Positions 34,258-44,016 of a stretch of 64,000 nucleotides of DNA are shown piece after piece. The DNA is taken from NCBI RefSeq assembly GCF_010614725.1, contig NZ_JAAEHL010000014.1, forward strand, positions 1 to 64,000, read 5' to 3'. Source of the stretch: Flavobacterium ajazii (GTDB lineage: Bacteria > Bacteroidota > Bacteroidia > Flavobacteriales > Flavobacteriaceae). The notes under the pieces are model-generated. The model was not told the DNA's origin. It searched no databases and was given only the letters and a program-made list of their open reading frames with translations. The position numbers and the translations under genes were made by a program. Every line of letters begins with the position of its first letter. Positions within the stretch are counted from its first letter, which is position 1.

Positions 34258-34429
34258 AAATTGAAAATTAATAAAAAATCATAATTTATTGATTTGTATG
34301 TTTTTATGTTTAATTTTAACAGTTGTTTTATTTGTAGTTTATAAGATAAAAACTACCTTTATCTTCTCAAATTAACAATGAATTCTCTTTTATATTGAAA
34401 AATCGTTTGTAAATCACTAAAAGTGGGTA

Positions 34430-34460
34430 TTGTTAGCAGTATTGAGTTTGTGTAATTTTG
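34430..34460 (+). promoter_or_regulatory. Promoter of the 99-residue membrane protein gene
   Basis: TTG (34430-34432), 20 bases, then TAATTTTG (34453-34460), an exact match to the -7 box. The start of transcription would be near 34463, giving a leader of about 38 bases. Confidence 0.6.
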
Positions 34461-34500
34461 TTAAAAGAATTAAGTAAGATTAATTTTAATTTAATAATTT

Positions 34501-34800
34501 ATGAAAAACAATCAATCCAGCCGGGAAGAAAGTCTGCAAGTATTCTCTAATATGATCTCTAAGAAGGTTCATAATGGATTTGTACTTGAAGAACGCAATG
34601 ACAAAATGCTTTTTGCGGTGCTTTCAAAAGGAGGAAAAGCTGTAGATCACGGGTTTAATTTTATAATTTTTTGTTTAACATTAGGTTTGTGGTCAGTAGC
34701 ATGGTTGTATCTTACAGTTGAAGCGTCTAAACAAAAAAAGATTTTAGTTGCTATAGATGAAGATGGAGTTCCTTTTGAAGAAAGATGTTTAGTTGCTTAG
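34501..34800 (+). CDS. Small membrane protein of unknown function
   Basis: A 99-residue protein with no signal peptide. A cytoplasmic-type N-terminus (1-50, SREESLQVFSNMISKKVHNG) is followed by one long hydrophobic span, FNFIIFCLTLGLWSVAWLYL (about 58-77), and then a short charged end with Glu-rich ERCLVA. I do not recognise the family. It has its own promoter and a shared hairpin terminator, standing alone between the surface-glycan genes and uvrA. Real gene status is supported by codon use and promoter; function unknown. Confidence 0.7.
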   Translation: MKNNQSSREESLQVFSNMISKKVHNGFVLEERNDKMLFAVLSKGGKAVDHGFNFIIFCLTLGLWSVAWLYLTVEASKQKKILVAIDEDGVPFEERCLVA

Positions 34801-34821
34801 CAATTAAATGATTAAGAAAAA

Positions 34822-34878
34822 ATAGCCACGAGTTATCTCTTATTACAATTCAGTAAAAAAGAAATAATTCGTGGCTAC
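34822..34878. terminator. Bidirectional hairpin before uvrA end
   Basis: ATAGCCACGAGTTAT (34822-34836) pairs with ATAATTCGTGGCTA (34864-34877), with T-rich flanks. The GCCACGA/TTCGTGG arms resemble the inverted repeat at 12120-12229. Confidence 0.6.
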
Positions 34879-34883
34879 TTTAT

Positions 34884-37682
34884 TTAATTTAGTTTTTCCT
34901 TTAAATAAATTCCCGTAACAGACTCTTTAACCTTTACGATATCTTCAGGAGTCCCGACAGCTAATAAATGTCCGCCGTTTTCACCTCCTTCAGGTCCTAA
35001 ATCAATAATCCAGTCGGCACATTTTATAAGGTCCAGATTGTGTTCAATCACAATAATAGAATGTCCTTTTTCAATCAGGGCATCAAATGAAGCCAGTAAT
35101 TTTTTGATGTCATGAAAATGTAGTCCGGTAGTAGGTTCGTCAAAAACAAATAAAGCTTTATCTTTTGTCGCTCCTTTTACTAAAAAAGAAGCTAATTTAA
35201 TACGCTGTGCTTCTCCACCCGAAAGAGTAGAAGAAGATTGTCCTAATTGTACATATCCTAAACCAACATCTTTAAGAGGCTGTAGTTTTTGAGTGATTTT
35301 TGTCTGTTTATTTTTTTCAAAAAAAGTTATGGCATCATCAATTGTCATAGTTAGGATATCATTGATGTTCTGATTGTCAAAAGTAATTTCTAAAATCTCT
35401 TTTTTAAATCGTTTTCCGTTACAGGTTTCACATGGTAAAGAAACATCAGCCATGAATACCATTTCAACATTTATTGAGCCTTCACCTTTACAGGTTTCGC
35501 ATCGGCCTCCGTCAACGTTAAAAGAAAAATGTTTTGCCTGATAGCCTCTTATTTTAGACAACTTTTCTTTAGCGTATAAATCACGGATATCATCATAAGC
35601 TTTTATATATGTTACAGGATTCGATCTTGAACTTCTTCCAATAGGATTCTGATCGACGTATTCAATGTGTTTTATTTGAGAAAAAGACCCTTTTATATCG
35701 GTAAACTGACCCGCTTTTTCAGAGGCACTTTCCAGTTTTTTCTGTATCGCCGGAAACAAGATTTTTTTAATCAGCGTACTTTTTCCGCTTCCTGAAACCC
35801 CGGTAACAACAGTTAATATATCTAAAGGAAAAGTAACAGTAACATTTTTTAAATTGTTTTCCCTGGCGCCAATAATATCAATATGATTTTTGAATTTGCG
35901 TCTTTTTTTAGGTACAGAAATTTCCAAATTGCCATTTAGATATTTAGCTGTCAAAGATTCTGATTTTAAAATTTCATCATAAGTTCCCTGAGCCACCAAA
36001 TTTCCTCCAAAAGTTCCGGCTTCAGGTCCAATATCGATAATCATATCGGCGGCTTTCATGATATCTTCATCGTGTTCAACCACAATAACGGTATTCCCTA
36101 AATCACGAAGGGAAAGTAAAACTTTGATTAATCGTTCAGAATCTTTTGGGTGCAGACCAATACTTGGTTCATCCAAAATATACATAGAACCTACTAAACT
36201 GCTTCCTAGTGAGGTGGCTAGATTGATGCGCTGGGATTCTCCTCCCGAAAGTGTGGATGAATTTCTGTTTAACGTCAAATAATCCAATCCAACTTCAGTC
36301 AAAAATGATAAACGATTGTTGATTTCAACCATTAGACGTTTTGCAATTTGCTGTTCGTAAACATTTAAATCAATGTTTTTGAAAAAGGTAACTAAATGTT
36401 TAATTGGTAAATCGACTAACTCAGAAACGGTCCTACCATTAATTTTTACATAAGAAGCTTCTTCACGTAAGCGTCTTCCTCGACAGGCATGGCATTTGGT
36501 TTTTCCGCGGTAACGCGATAACATTACGCGATTTTGTATTTTATAATTTTTTTCTTCAAGTTCTTTGAAAAAATCGTTTAATCCCTGAAAATACTGATTT
36601 CCTTTCCAGATCAGGTCTTTTTGATCTTCTGTAAGTTCAAAATAAGGTTTGTGAATCGGGAAATCAAATTTATAGGCATGTTTTACCAACTCGTCTTTAT
36701 ACCAGCTCATGCTGTCACCTCTCCATGGATAAATAGCACTTTCAAAAACAGACAAAGCTGTATTTGGAACTACCAAATCGGCATCAATACCGATAATATT
36801 TCCGTAGCCTTCACAAACCGGACAGGCTCCGTATGGATTGTTAAAACTAAATAAGTGTACGTTTGGCTCTAAAAAAGTAATGCCGTCTAATTCGAAATTA
36901 TTAGAATAAGAGAATCTTTTTTCAGTGCCTAATTCCTGAAGATAACAAATTCCTTTTCCTTCAAAAAAAGCAGTTTGTACAGCATCGGCAAGACGATTGT
37001 AGAATTCATCTTCATCTTTAACGACAATTCTGTCTATGACTAATAAAATATCTTTGTTGTCTAATTTGTGTATATCCGTTGGTGTGAATTCATCTAAGCG
37101 AACCATTTCGTTATCCACTAAAATACGTGCAAAACCTTGCTGTAAAAGGATTTTAAGCTTGTCTTCGAGCTGGCGTCCTTCCTCAAGATGGATAGGAGAA
37201 AGTAATAACCATTTGCTATCCAGTTCAAAAGTTTTTACATCTGAAACCACATCTGAAACTGTATTTTTTTTGACTTCTCTGCCTGAAACCGGAGAATAGG
37301 TGCGTCCGATTCTGGCATATAAAAGTTTGATATAATCGTAAATTTCAGTTGAAGTACCAACAGTCGAGCGGGCATTGGTCGTGTTTACTTTTTGCTCAAT
37401 TGCAATCGCCGGAGCAATTCCTTTAATATATTCAACTTTTGGTTTGTCTAATCTTCCTAAAAACTGACGTGCGTAGGATGACAAACTTTCAACATAACGG
37501 CGCTGACCTTCGGCGTATAAAGTATCAAACGCCAGACTTGATTTTCCTGATCCGGAAAGCCCAGTAATAACTACAAGTTTGTTTCGGGGGATAGCAACAT
37601 CTACATTTTTTAAATTATGTACCTGTGCTCCTTTAATGATGATATTATGTTTTGGGTCTAGTGTAGAAAGATCAATTTGCAT
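34884..37682 (-). CDS. uvrA: Excinuclease ABC subunit A
   Basis: A 932-residue DNA-damage sensor of nucleotide excision repair. It has two ABC ATPase halves: P-loops GLSGSGKSS (about residue 38) and GVSGSGKST (about 640), signature motifs LSGGESQRI and LSGGEAQRI, and zinc-binding clusters CPVCEGYG and CHACRGRR in the first half and CETCKGEG with CETCNGKR in the second. It finds damage together with UvrB. ATG 37682 (MQIDLSTL) is chosen because a -7 box at 37701-37708 predicts transcription from about 37698 and a TTG at 37694 would give only four extra residues. Single-gene unit. Confidence 0.98.
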   Translation of the reverse strand: MQIDLSTLDPKHNIIIKGAQVHNLKNVDVAIPRNKLVVITGLSGSGKSSLAFDTLYAEGQRRYVESLSSYARQFLGRLDKPKVEYIKGIAPAIAIEQKVNTTNARSTVGTSTEIYDYIKLLYARIGRTYSPVSGREVKKNTVSDVVSDVKTFELDSKWLLLSPIHLEEGRQLEDKLKILLQQGFARILVDNEMVRLDEFTPTDIHKLDNKDILLVIDRIVVKDEDEFYNRLADAVQTAFFEGKGICYLQELGTEKRFSYSNNFELDGITFLEPNVHLFSFNNPYGACPVCEGYGNIIGIDADLVVPNTALSVFESAIYPWRGDSMSWYKDELVKHAYKFDFPIHKPYFELTEDQKDLIWKGNQYFQGLNDFFKELEEKNYKIQNRVMLSRYRGKTKCHACRGRRLREEASYVKINGRTVSELVDLPIKHLVTFFKNIDLNVYEQQIAKRLMVEINNRLSFLTEVGLDYLTLNRNSSTLSGGESQRINLATSLGSSLVGSMYILDEPSIGLHPKDSERLIKVLLSLRDLGNTVIVVEHDEDIMKAADMIIDIGPEAGTFGGNLVAQGTYDEILKSESLTAKYLNGNLEISVPKKRRKFKNHIDIIGARENNLKNVTVTFPLDILTVVTGVSGSGKSTLIKKILFPAIQKKLESASEKAGQFTDIKGSFSQIKHIEYVDQNPIGRSSRSNPVTYIKAYDDIRDLYAKEKLSKIRGYQAKHFSFNVDGGRCETCKGEGSINVEMVFMADVSLPCETCNGKRFKKEILEITFDNQNINDILTMTIDDAITFFEKNKQTKITQKLQPLKDVGLGYVQLGQSSSTLSGGEAQRIKLASFLVKGATKDKALFVFDEPTTGLHFHDIKKLLASFDALIEKGHSIIVIEHNLDLIKCADWIIDLGPEGGENGGHLLAVGTPEDIVKVKESVTGIYLKEKLN

Positions 37683-37700
37683 AAAAAAAGTCAATTTCTA

Positions 37701-37708
37701 CAAAAGTA
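37701..37708 (-). promoter_or_regulatory. uvrA promoter -7 box
   Basis: On the minus strand this reads TACTTTTG, a perfect TAnnTTTG box. It places transcription start near 37698, 16 bases before ATG 37682. No LexA-like operator was noticed nearby. Confidence 0.5.
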
Positions 37709-37872
37709 ATCAATTTTGAATTGAGTTTTGTTAATGCGACTGTTCCAAATCTTAACAGAGTTGCTGTGGTTTGAAGGTTTTGGTTATTGTTGATTTTTAT
37801 ATTAAATTTTGCTGTTTTGATATAAAAAAAGTTATTTTAGAACAGCTTTTTTAACTAATACCTTCTTTAAAT

Positions 37873-40674
37873 TTGAAAACCAAAATTTATATTCTTAGTT
37901 TTTTATTGAGTTTTATACTTCAGGCACAGGAATTACCGCCAATTGTAAAATATCCTTCAACCGTTTATGGTGCGGGGAATCAAAGCTGGATGATTTCTCA
38001 GGATGAACAGAATGTAATGTATTTTGCCAATAACGAGGGGCTTTTGGAATACAACGGGACTAATTGGGAATTGTATCCAACACCAAATGAAACCATAATA
38101 AGATCTGTAAAAGTAATCGATAATAAGATTTATACAGGTTGTTATATGAATTTTGGTTACTGGACAAGGCAGTCAAATGGGAAATTAAAATATACTTCGC
38201 TAAGTGATAGAATTAAAAATAAAATTCTTGATGATGAACAGTTTTGGAATATTTTAAAATACGATCACTGGATTTTATTTCAGTCTTTAAACCGGATTTA
38301 TATTTATGATACTAAAACAAAAAGTTTCAGGGTTATTTCTCCAAAAAATGGCATTGTAAAATCATTTAGTACTCAAAATTCGATTTATTATCAAATTTTA
38401 AATGAAGGTATTTTTGAAATTGAAGGAGGAAAAGGGAAGCTGATTTCGAATAATCCAATATTGAAAAAAAATACAGTAGTAAATATTTTTACAATTAATG
38501 AAGGATTACTCATTCAGACACAATTAAATGGATTTTATAAGTTGATTGGAACAACTTTAACGCCTTTTGCGACTGAGGTTGATTCGCAGATAAAATCAGG
38601 TTTTGTTTACAGTAGTCAACGTCTTCAAAATGGTTGTTATGCCTTGGGTATGGTTTCTAACGGTATTTTTATTTTATCGGAAACAGGAAAACTGAATTAT
38701 CATATTTCGCAAAGCAAAGGGCTGAGTAACAATACTGTTTTGTCTTTGTTTGAAGATAAAGATCAGAATGTTTGGGCAGGGCTTGATAACGGAATTAATT
38801 GTATAAATCTGCAAACTCCTGTGCATAGTTTTACAGATGAAACAGGTGCCTTAGGAACCGTTTATGCTTCAATTGTACATAACGGAATGTTGTATGTGGG
38901 TACCAATCAGGGATTGTTTTGTAAAAAATACCAAAGCAATAGTGATTTTCAGTTTATGAACGGAACAAAAGGGCAGGTATGGTCTTTGTTTGAATATGAT
39001 AATACACTTTTTTGCGGACATGATTCGGGAACATTTGTTGTGGATCAAACATCGGTTAGAAATGTTTTTTCTGGTTCAGGAACATGGAAGTTTGAATCTG
39101 TACCAAATAATAAAAACATATTGCTTCAGGGGAATTATTACGGAATTTCGGTTTTGGAAAAAAATAATAATCAATGGAAATTTCGAAATAAAATAAAGGG
39201 ATTTAATTATTCGTCGCGTTATTTTGAAATTACACCAAGTCTGGAGGTATATGTGAGCCATGAATACAAAGGAATTTTTAGATTTAAACCGGATAATGAT
39301 TTTTTAAAAGCAAAAGAGTTTTACGTTTATTCGTCTCCCAAAAAAGGAAAAAATGCAAGTCTTACCAAGTTTAATAATGTTATTTACTATGCATATAAAG
39401 GTGGCATTTTTAAATTAAATCCAAAAACAAAACAATTTGAAAAGGATAAGTTATTAAGTTCTATTTTCGAAAAAGACGAATATACTTCGGGGAAATTAAT
39501 TGTAGATCAGTCTAATAAAATATGGCTGTTTTCTAAAAATTATATACATTATTTTTCAGCAAGTAAACTGAGTAATCAGTTGAAACAAAACGTAATTCCG
39601 ATTCCGTCTACTTTGACCAATTCGATGCTGGGTTTTGAAAATATTACCCAAATATCCAAATCTACTTATTTAATAGGTACTACAGATGGTTATTACACAT
39701 TAAATATAGATGATTTAAGTTTTAAAAATTATACGGTTTCGATTTCGGAAATTTCAATAAATAAACAGAACCAGACTTTAAAGAATGTTGTTTTGGGTGA
39801 GGAAGGAAAATTTAAATCGAATGAAAATAATATTACTTTAAATTATACTGTTCCGGAATACAATAAATACATCAATTCGGAATATCAGTACTTACTGGAA
39901 GGCTTTCAAAACGAATGGAGTGAATGGAGTACAAAATCGTCTGTTAATTTTAAAAACCTGTCTTCCGGGAAATATACTTTCAAAGTCCGCGCAAAATATG
40001 CCAATACACTTTTACAAAATACAGCTGTGTATACTTTTGTGATTTTAAAACCCTGGTACCTGACTAATCTGGCCTGTTTTATTTACTTACTGCTTCTGAT
40101 TGTTATAGGTTATTTTATAAACAAAGCCTATCGAAATTATTATCGAAAACAAGAAGCGAAATTAATTGAAGAAAATAATCTTTTGCTGGAAATTAAAGAG
40201 CTTGAAAATGAACAGCAGTTAATGAAACTCAGAAATGAGCAGCTGTCGCAGGATGTTGATAATAAAAATCGTGAACTGGCAGTTTCTACCATGAGTCTGA
40301 ACAGTAAAAATGAACTTCTGGCTTTTATCAAAGATGATCTGAAGAAAACATCTCAGGAGGATAATAAAAATATTAAGTCGGTAATCAGAACTATTAACGA
40401 TAATATTACCGAAGAAGATTCCTGGAAAGTTTTCAAAGAAGCTTTTGATAATGCCGATAAAGATTTCCTGAAAAGAATAAAACAAATTCATCCCTTATTA
40501 ACTCCTAATGATTTGCGATTGTGTGCCTACCTGAGGTTAAATCTTTCGTCAAAAGAAATTGCTCCTTTATTTAATATTTCCGTTAGAAGTGTTGAAATAA
40601 AAAGATATCGTTTACGCAAAAAAATGGAATTGCAGCATGAAATTGGTTTGGTGGAATATATTCTTGCTGTATAG
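37873..40674 (+). CDS. Membrane-spanning one-component regulator of the beta-glucan locus
   Basis: A 933-residue protein. It has a signal peptide (1-18, ending FILQAQ), a large periplasmic sensor domain of beta-propeller type (about 20-640, with repeated patterns such as GLSNNTVLSLFEDKDQNVWA), and a Y_Y_Y domain (about 651-711, YLLEGFQNEWSEWS). A membrane helix follows (about 726-748), then a coiled helix (about 755-810), and a LuxR/NarL-like helix-turn-helix at about 875-920 (LSSKEIAPLFNISVRSVEIK). Kinase and receiver domains are absent, so it differs from hybrid two-component HTCS. It should sense an oligosaccharide and activate the downstream SusCD-GH16 genes. The start is TTG, the only one that keeps the signal peptide. 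Confidence 0.85.
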   Translation: MKTKIYILSFLLSFILQAQELPPIVKYPSTVYGAGNQSWMISQDEQNVMYFANNEGLLEYNGTNWELYPTPNETIIRSVKVIDNKIYTGCYMNFGYWTRQSNGKLKYTSLSDRIKNKILDDEQFWNILKYDHWILFQSLNRIYIYDTKTKSFRVISPKNGIVKSFSTQNSIYYQILNEGIFEIEGGKGKLISNNPILKKNTVVNIFTINEGLLIQTQLNGFYKLIGTTLTPFATEVDSQIKSGFVYSSQRLQNGCYALGMVSNGIFILSETGKLNYHISQSKGLSNNTVLSLFEDKDQNVWAGLDNGINCINLQTPVHSFTDETGALGTVYASIVHNGMLYVGTNQGLFCKKYQSNSDFQFMNGTKGQVWSLFEYDNTLFCGHDSGTFVVDQTSVRNVFSGSGTWKFESVPNNKNILLQGNYYGISVLEKNNNQWKFRNKIKGFNYSSRYFEITPSLEVYVSHEYKGIFRFKPDNDFLKAKEFYVYSSPKKGKNASLTKFNNVIYYAYKGGIFKLNPKTKQFEKDKLLSSIFEKDEYTSGKLIVDQSNKIWLFSKNYIHYFSASKLSNQLKQNVIPIPSTLTNSMLGFENITQISKSTYLIGTTDGYYTLNIDDLSFKNYTVSISEISINKQNQTLKNVVLGEEGKFKSNENNITLNYTVPEYNKYINSEYQYLLEGFQNEWSEWSTKSSVNFKNLSSGKYTFKVRAKYANTLLQNTAVYTFVILKPWYLTNLACFIYLLLLIVIGYFINKAYRNYYRKQEAKLIEENNLLLEIKELENEQQLMKLRNEQLSQDVDNKNRELAVSTMSLNSKNELLAFIKDDLKKTSQEDNKNIKSVIRTINDNITEEDSWKVFKEAFDNADKDFLKRIKQIHPLLTPNDLRLCAYLRLNLSSKEIAPLFNISVRSVEIKRYRLRKKMELQHEIGLVEYILAV

Positions 40675-40854
40675 TAGCATAAAAATTACTCCAAAATACC
40701 TATACATCACCACAACATTATTGATTTATTGTGTTTTTTACACTTAAAATGTTAAATAAATTAACATTTGAGATTTGTGTTGAAATAAAGATATTTTTTA
40801 ACGGATTTTTAATTTGTTGGTGTTTTTTTTATGATGTATGTTTTTTGTTGAGGT

Positions 40855-40862
40855 TAATTTTG
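40855..40862 (+). promoter_or_regulatory. Candidate -7 box for the Sus operon
   Basis: TAATTTTG fits TAnnTTTG, about 54 bases before ATG 40916, but has no good -33 element, as expected if an activator is required. TAAATTTA (40885-40892) is a weaker alternative. The 241-base gap 40675-40915 holds the likely regulator target. Confidence 0.4.
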
Positions 40863-40915
40863 AAGTATTCTTAAGCGGATATAATAAATTTAGCTTCAAT
40901 AAAAACTAACTAATT

Positions 40916-43900
40916 ATGAAACCAAAATTATTGTTAACCGTACTGTTACTGTTTACTTCTTTTGCTTTTGCGCAAACTTTAGATGTAAACGGGACAGTAC
41001 TTGATGCATCAGGTTTATCCCTGCCTGGTGTAAATGTAAAAGTGAAAGGTTCGTCACAAAGTACTACAACAGATTTCGACGGATCTTTCAAACTATTAGG
41101 TGTCCCAAAAGGAACCGTAATTGTTCTAAGTTATATAGGTTTTCGAACTCAGGAAGTCACCGTTTCGGGAAACAAAATTACGATCAAAATGAGTGATGAT
41201 GCAAAATCACTTGATGAAGTTGTAGTTATTGGTTACGGAAGCCAGAAAAAGAGAGAAGTAACCGGTGCAGTATCTGTTGTAGATAGTAAAACACTCGATA
41301 TTTTAAAACCTGCACGTATAGAACAGGCTTTACAAGGAACTGTTTCGGGAGTAAATGTTACTACTCAGTCCGGATCTCCGGGGGCAAAGCTGGATATCAG
41401 AATACGTGGTATTGCTACAAATGGACAGAACGGTCCTGTCACCATTATTGATGGTTATGTAGGTGATATGAGTCTGTTAAGTCCAAGCGATATTGAAACG
41501 ATTACGGTTTTAAAAGATGCTCAGGCTGCTATTTATGGTACTATAGGAGCAAACGGAATCATTTTAGTTACGACTAAAATGGGTAAGAAGAATTCCAAAA
41601 CAAGATTCTCTTTTAATACCTATACAGGATTTCAGGAAACATCCAGAAAATTACCAACTTTAAATGCTACAGAATACGCCTTATTATTAAACGAAAGTTT
41701 TGCTAATGGCGGGAGGCCGCTTCCTTATCCAAACGTAAGCGGTTTAGGAAAAGGAACAGACTGGCAGGATGAAGTTTTTAGTAAAGGTGTACCTATTATT
41801 AATCACGATCTTTCTGTTTCCGGAGGTTCAGAAAAGATTACGTATGCAATTTCCGGTTCACATTTGGATCAGGAAGGAATTGTTGGCGGAGACAAAGCCG
41901 GCTTTTTAAGAAATACAGCAAGATTAGCATTGGGAGCGGATTTGACTGATAAATTGAAAGTTAAAACAAATGTTATCTATACTTATTTTAGAAGAAAATC
42001 ACTGAATGAAAATGGTTTAGGATCTGTACTGTTTAACGCTCTGAATGTTCCTTCTACATATGCCCCAAAAGATGCAAACGGTGATTTTACCAAAATACCG
42101 ACAACTCTAGGAAATGAAATCATCAATCCGCTGGCACAAATTGACAATACCTATAATGATTATAATTATAAAAAAATCAACGGAAATTTCGGTTTGGATT
42201 ATAAACTGTTTAACGGATTTGTTTTATCAGGAGCAATAGGTTTTAATACCTCGAACAGTGAATCAAAATCATTTGCGAAGCAAGTGTTATATTGGGAAAA
42301 TCCAAGCGATAAAGTATTTGATGTAGTAAGAAGTTCTGTAACGCAACAAACAGTAAATGATAATAACTATTCTTTTGACTTTTTTGGAACTTACACTAAA
42401 AAAGTAGCTGAAAACCACAATTTTGTTGGAACTATCGGTACTACTATTTTTAAAGAATGGGGGAATTCTGCCAATGCAACAGGTTATGATGTTCCGAACA
42501 ACTCATGGGAATATGCTGATCTTTCTTTAACCAAAGGGATACCAGTGGCGTTGAATACAGGTGGTTACGTTTATGACCAAAGAAGACTTTCGTATTTTGG
42601 AAGATTACAATATGATTATAAAGGGAAATATTTGTTTTCTGCTATGCTCAGACGTGATTCTTCTACGAAATTCGGGCCAGGGAATAAAGTTGGCTACTTT
42701 CCTTCTTTTACCGGAGGCTGGGTGATATCTGATGAAAATTTCTTTGGCGAATCAAAAACTATTAATTTCTTAAAATTTAGGGCCAGTTATGGTACATTAG
42801 GAAATGACCAGATTCCAAACTACGGATATCTGGGGCTTTTAACCGGTGAAGCAACTTATGTTTTTGATGGTGGGTTATCAAGCGGAACTGCAACAGGTCA
42901 AATCCCTAATCCTGACTTAAAATGGGAAGAGGCAAAAAAGTTTGACGTTGGTTTTGATTTAAAATTATTTCAGGATAAAGTTTCTATAGTAACAGACTAT
43001 TTTATTGACACCAGAAAAGATTTATTGATACCAAATATTCCGGTTTCGGGAATTACGGGTATTGGTGCTCCGGGAGCAAGTCCTCCGACTATGAATGCAG
43101 GTACAGTAAGAAATTCAGGAATTGAATTTGCGATTGACTATAAAGAAAAATTTTCGGACAATTTTAGTATGAGTTTAGGTTATAATGTAACCTTTATTAA
43201 AAATGAAGTATTAGAAGTAAATAACGGAACCGGTTTCATAGAAGGAGGAGGTTTTGGTGTTGGTCAGCCGGCAATTTCCAGAATGGAAGAAGCGTTGCCG
43301 GGACAAAAGAAATTGCCGATAGGTTATTTTTACGGATATAAAACCGATGGGATTTTTCAAAATCAGGCAGAAGTTGAGGCTCACCCATCTCAATTAGCTT
43401 TAGGAACAGAAGCTTCACCAGGAGATCTTCGGTTTGTGGATGTCAATGGTGACGGGATAATTGATACAAAAGATAAAACAAATATAGGAGACCCGATTCC
43501 GGAAGCAACTATGGGGTTCAATTTACAGTTAAATTATAAAAATCTTGATTTTGCAGCTTATACATTTGCTTCTGTAGGAAATGATATGGTTCGCAATTAC
43601 GAAAGAACAAATCCATATGCGAATCGTTTAGATTATGTTTTAGACAGATGGACAGGAGAAGGAACTGGCAATGCTGTACCAAGAGTAACAACCAGCGCAA
43701 CAACGAATACTAATTTTTCTGATTATTATGTAGAAGATGCTTCTTATGTAAGAATTCAAAATATTCAATTAGGTTATACACTTGATCCTAAAATTTCTCA
43801 AAAAGCAGGAATTACAAAACTAAGACTTTATGCAGGGGTAAATAATCTGTACACTTTTACCAAATACAAAGGTTTTGATCCGGGGGCCTCATTTGGTCTA

Positions 43901-44005
43901 ACCAATCAGGATGGGGTTTCTCAATCGCCTATTGGTGCCGGAATCGATTACGGATTCTATCCGGTTCCAAGGACTTATTTATTGGGTTTAAACGTTAATT
44001 TTTAA
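40916..44005 (+). CDS. SusC-like TonB-dependent outer-membrane transporter
   Basis: A 1029-residue barrel protein. It has a signal peptide (1-19, ending FAFAQT), a carboxypeptidase-D-regulatory-like domain (about 22-100), a TonB-box-like DEVVVIGYG, a plug domain (about 110-220), and a 22-strand-type beta-barrel ending in RTYLLGLNVNF. It imports glycan fragments in a pedal-bin complex with SusD, driven by TonB. It begins the operon with SusD 11 bases downstream. Substrate is inferred from the neighbouring GH16 enzymes to be a beta-1,3 or mixed-linked glucan. Confidence 0.94.
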   Translation: MKPKLLLTVLLLFTSFAFAQTLDVNGTVLDASGLSLPGVNVKVKGSSQSTTTDFDGSFKLLGVPKGTVIVLSYIGFRTQEVTVSGNKITIKMSDDAKSLDEVVVIGYGSQKKREVTGAVSVVDSKTLDILKPARIEQALQGTVSGVNVTTQSGSPGAKLDIRIRGIATNGQNGPVTIIDGYVGDMSLLSPSDIETITVLKDAQAAIYGTIGANGIILVTTKMGKKNSKTRFSFNTYTGFQETSRKLPTLNATEYALLLNESFANGGRPLPYPNVSGLGKGTDWQDEVFSKGVPIINHDLSVSGGSEKITYAISGSHLDQEGIVGGDKAGFLRNTARLALGADLTDKLKVKTNVIYTYFRRKSLNENGLGSVLFNALNVPSTYAPKDANGDFTKIPTTLGNEIINPLAQIDNTYNDYNYKKINGNFGLDYKLFNGFVLSGAIGFNTSNSESKSFAKQVLYWENPSDKVFDVVRSSVTQQTVNDNNYSFDFFGTYTKKVAENHNFVGTIGTTIFKEWGNSANATGYDVPNNSWEYADLSLTKGIPVALNTGGYVYDQRRLSYFGRLQYDYKGKYLFSAMLRRDSSTKFGPGNKVGYFPSFTGGWVISDENFFGESKTINFLKFRASYGTLGNDQIPNYGYLGLLTGEATYVFDGGLSSGTATGQIPNPDLKWEEAKKFDVGFDLKLFQDKVSIVTDYFIDTRKDLLIPNIPVSGITGIGAPGASPPTMNAGTVRNSGIEFAIDYKEKFSDNFSMSLGYNVTFIKNEVLEVNNGTGFIEGGGFGVGQPAISRMEEALPGQKKLPIGYFYGYKTDGIFQNQAEVEAHPSQLALGTEASPGDLRFVDVNGDGIIDTKDKTNIGDPIPEATMGFNLQLNYKNLDFAAYTFASVGNDMVRNYERTNPYANRLDYVLDRWTGEGTGNAVPRVTTSATTNTNFSDYYVEDASYVRIQNIQLGYTLDPKISQKAGITKLRLYAGVNNLYTFTKYKGFDPGASFGLTNQDGVSQSPIGAGIDYGFYPVPRTYLLGLNVNF

Positions 44006-44016
44006 TTGCAATTAAA

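Noticed and set aside
37683..37694. TTG start of uvrA
   Set aside because: ATG 37682 lies four codons in and fits the -7 box at 37701-37708.
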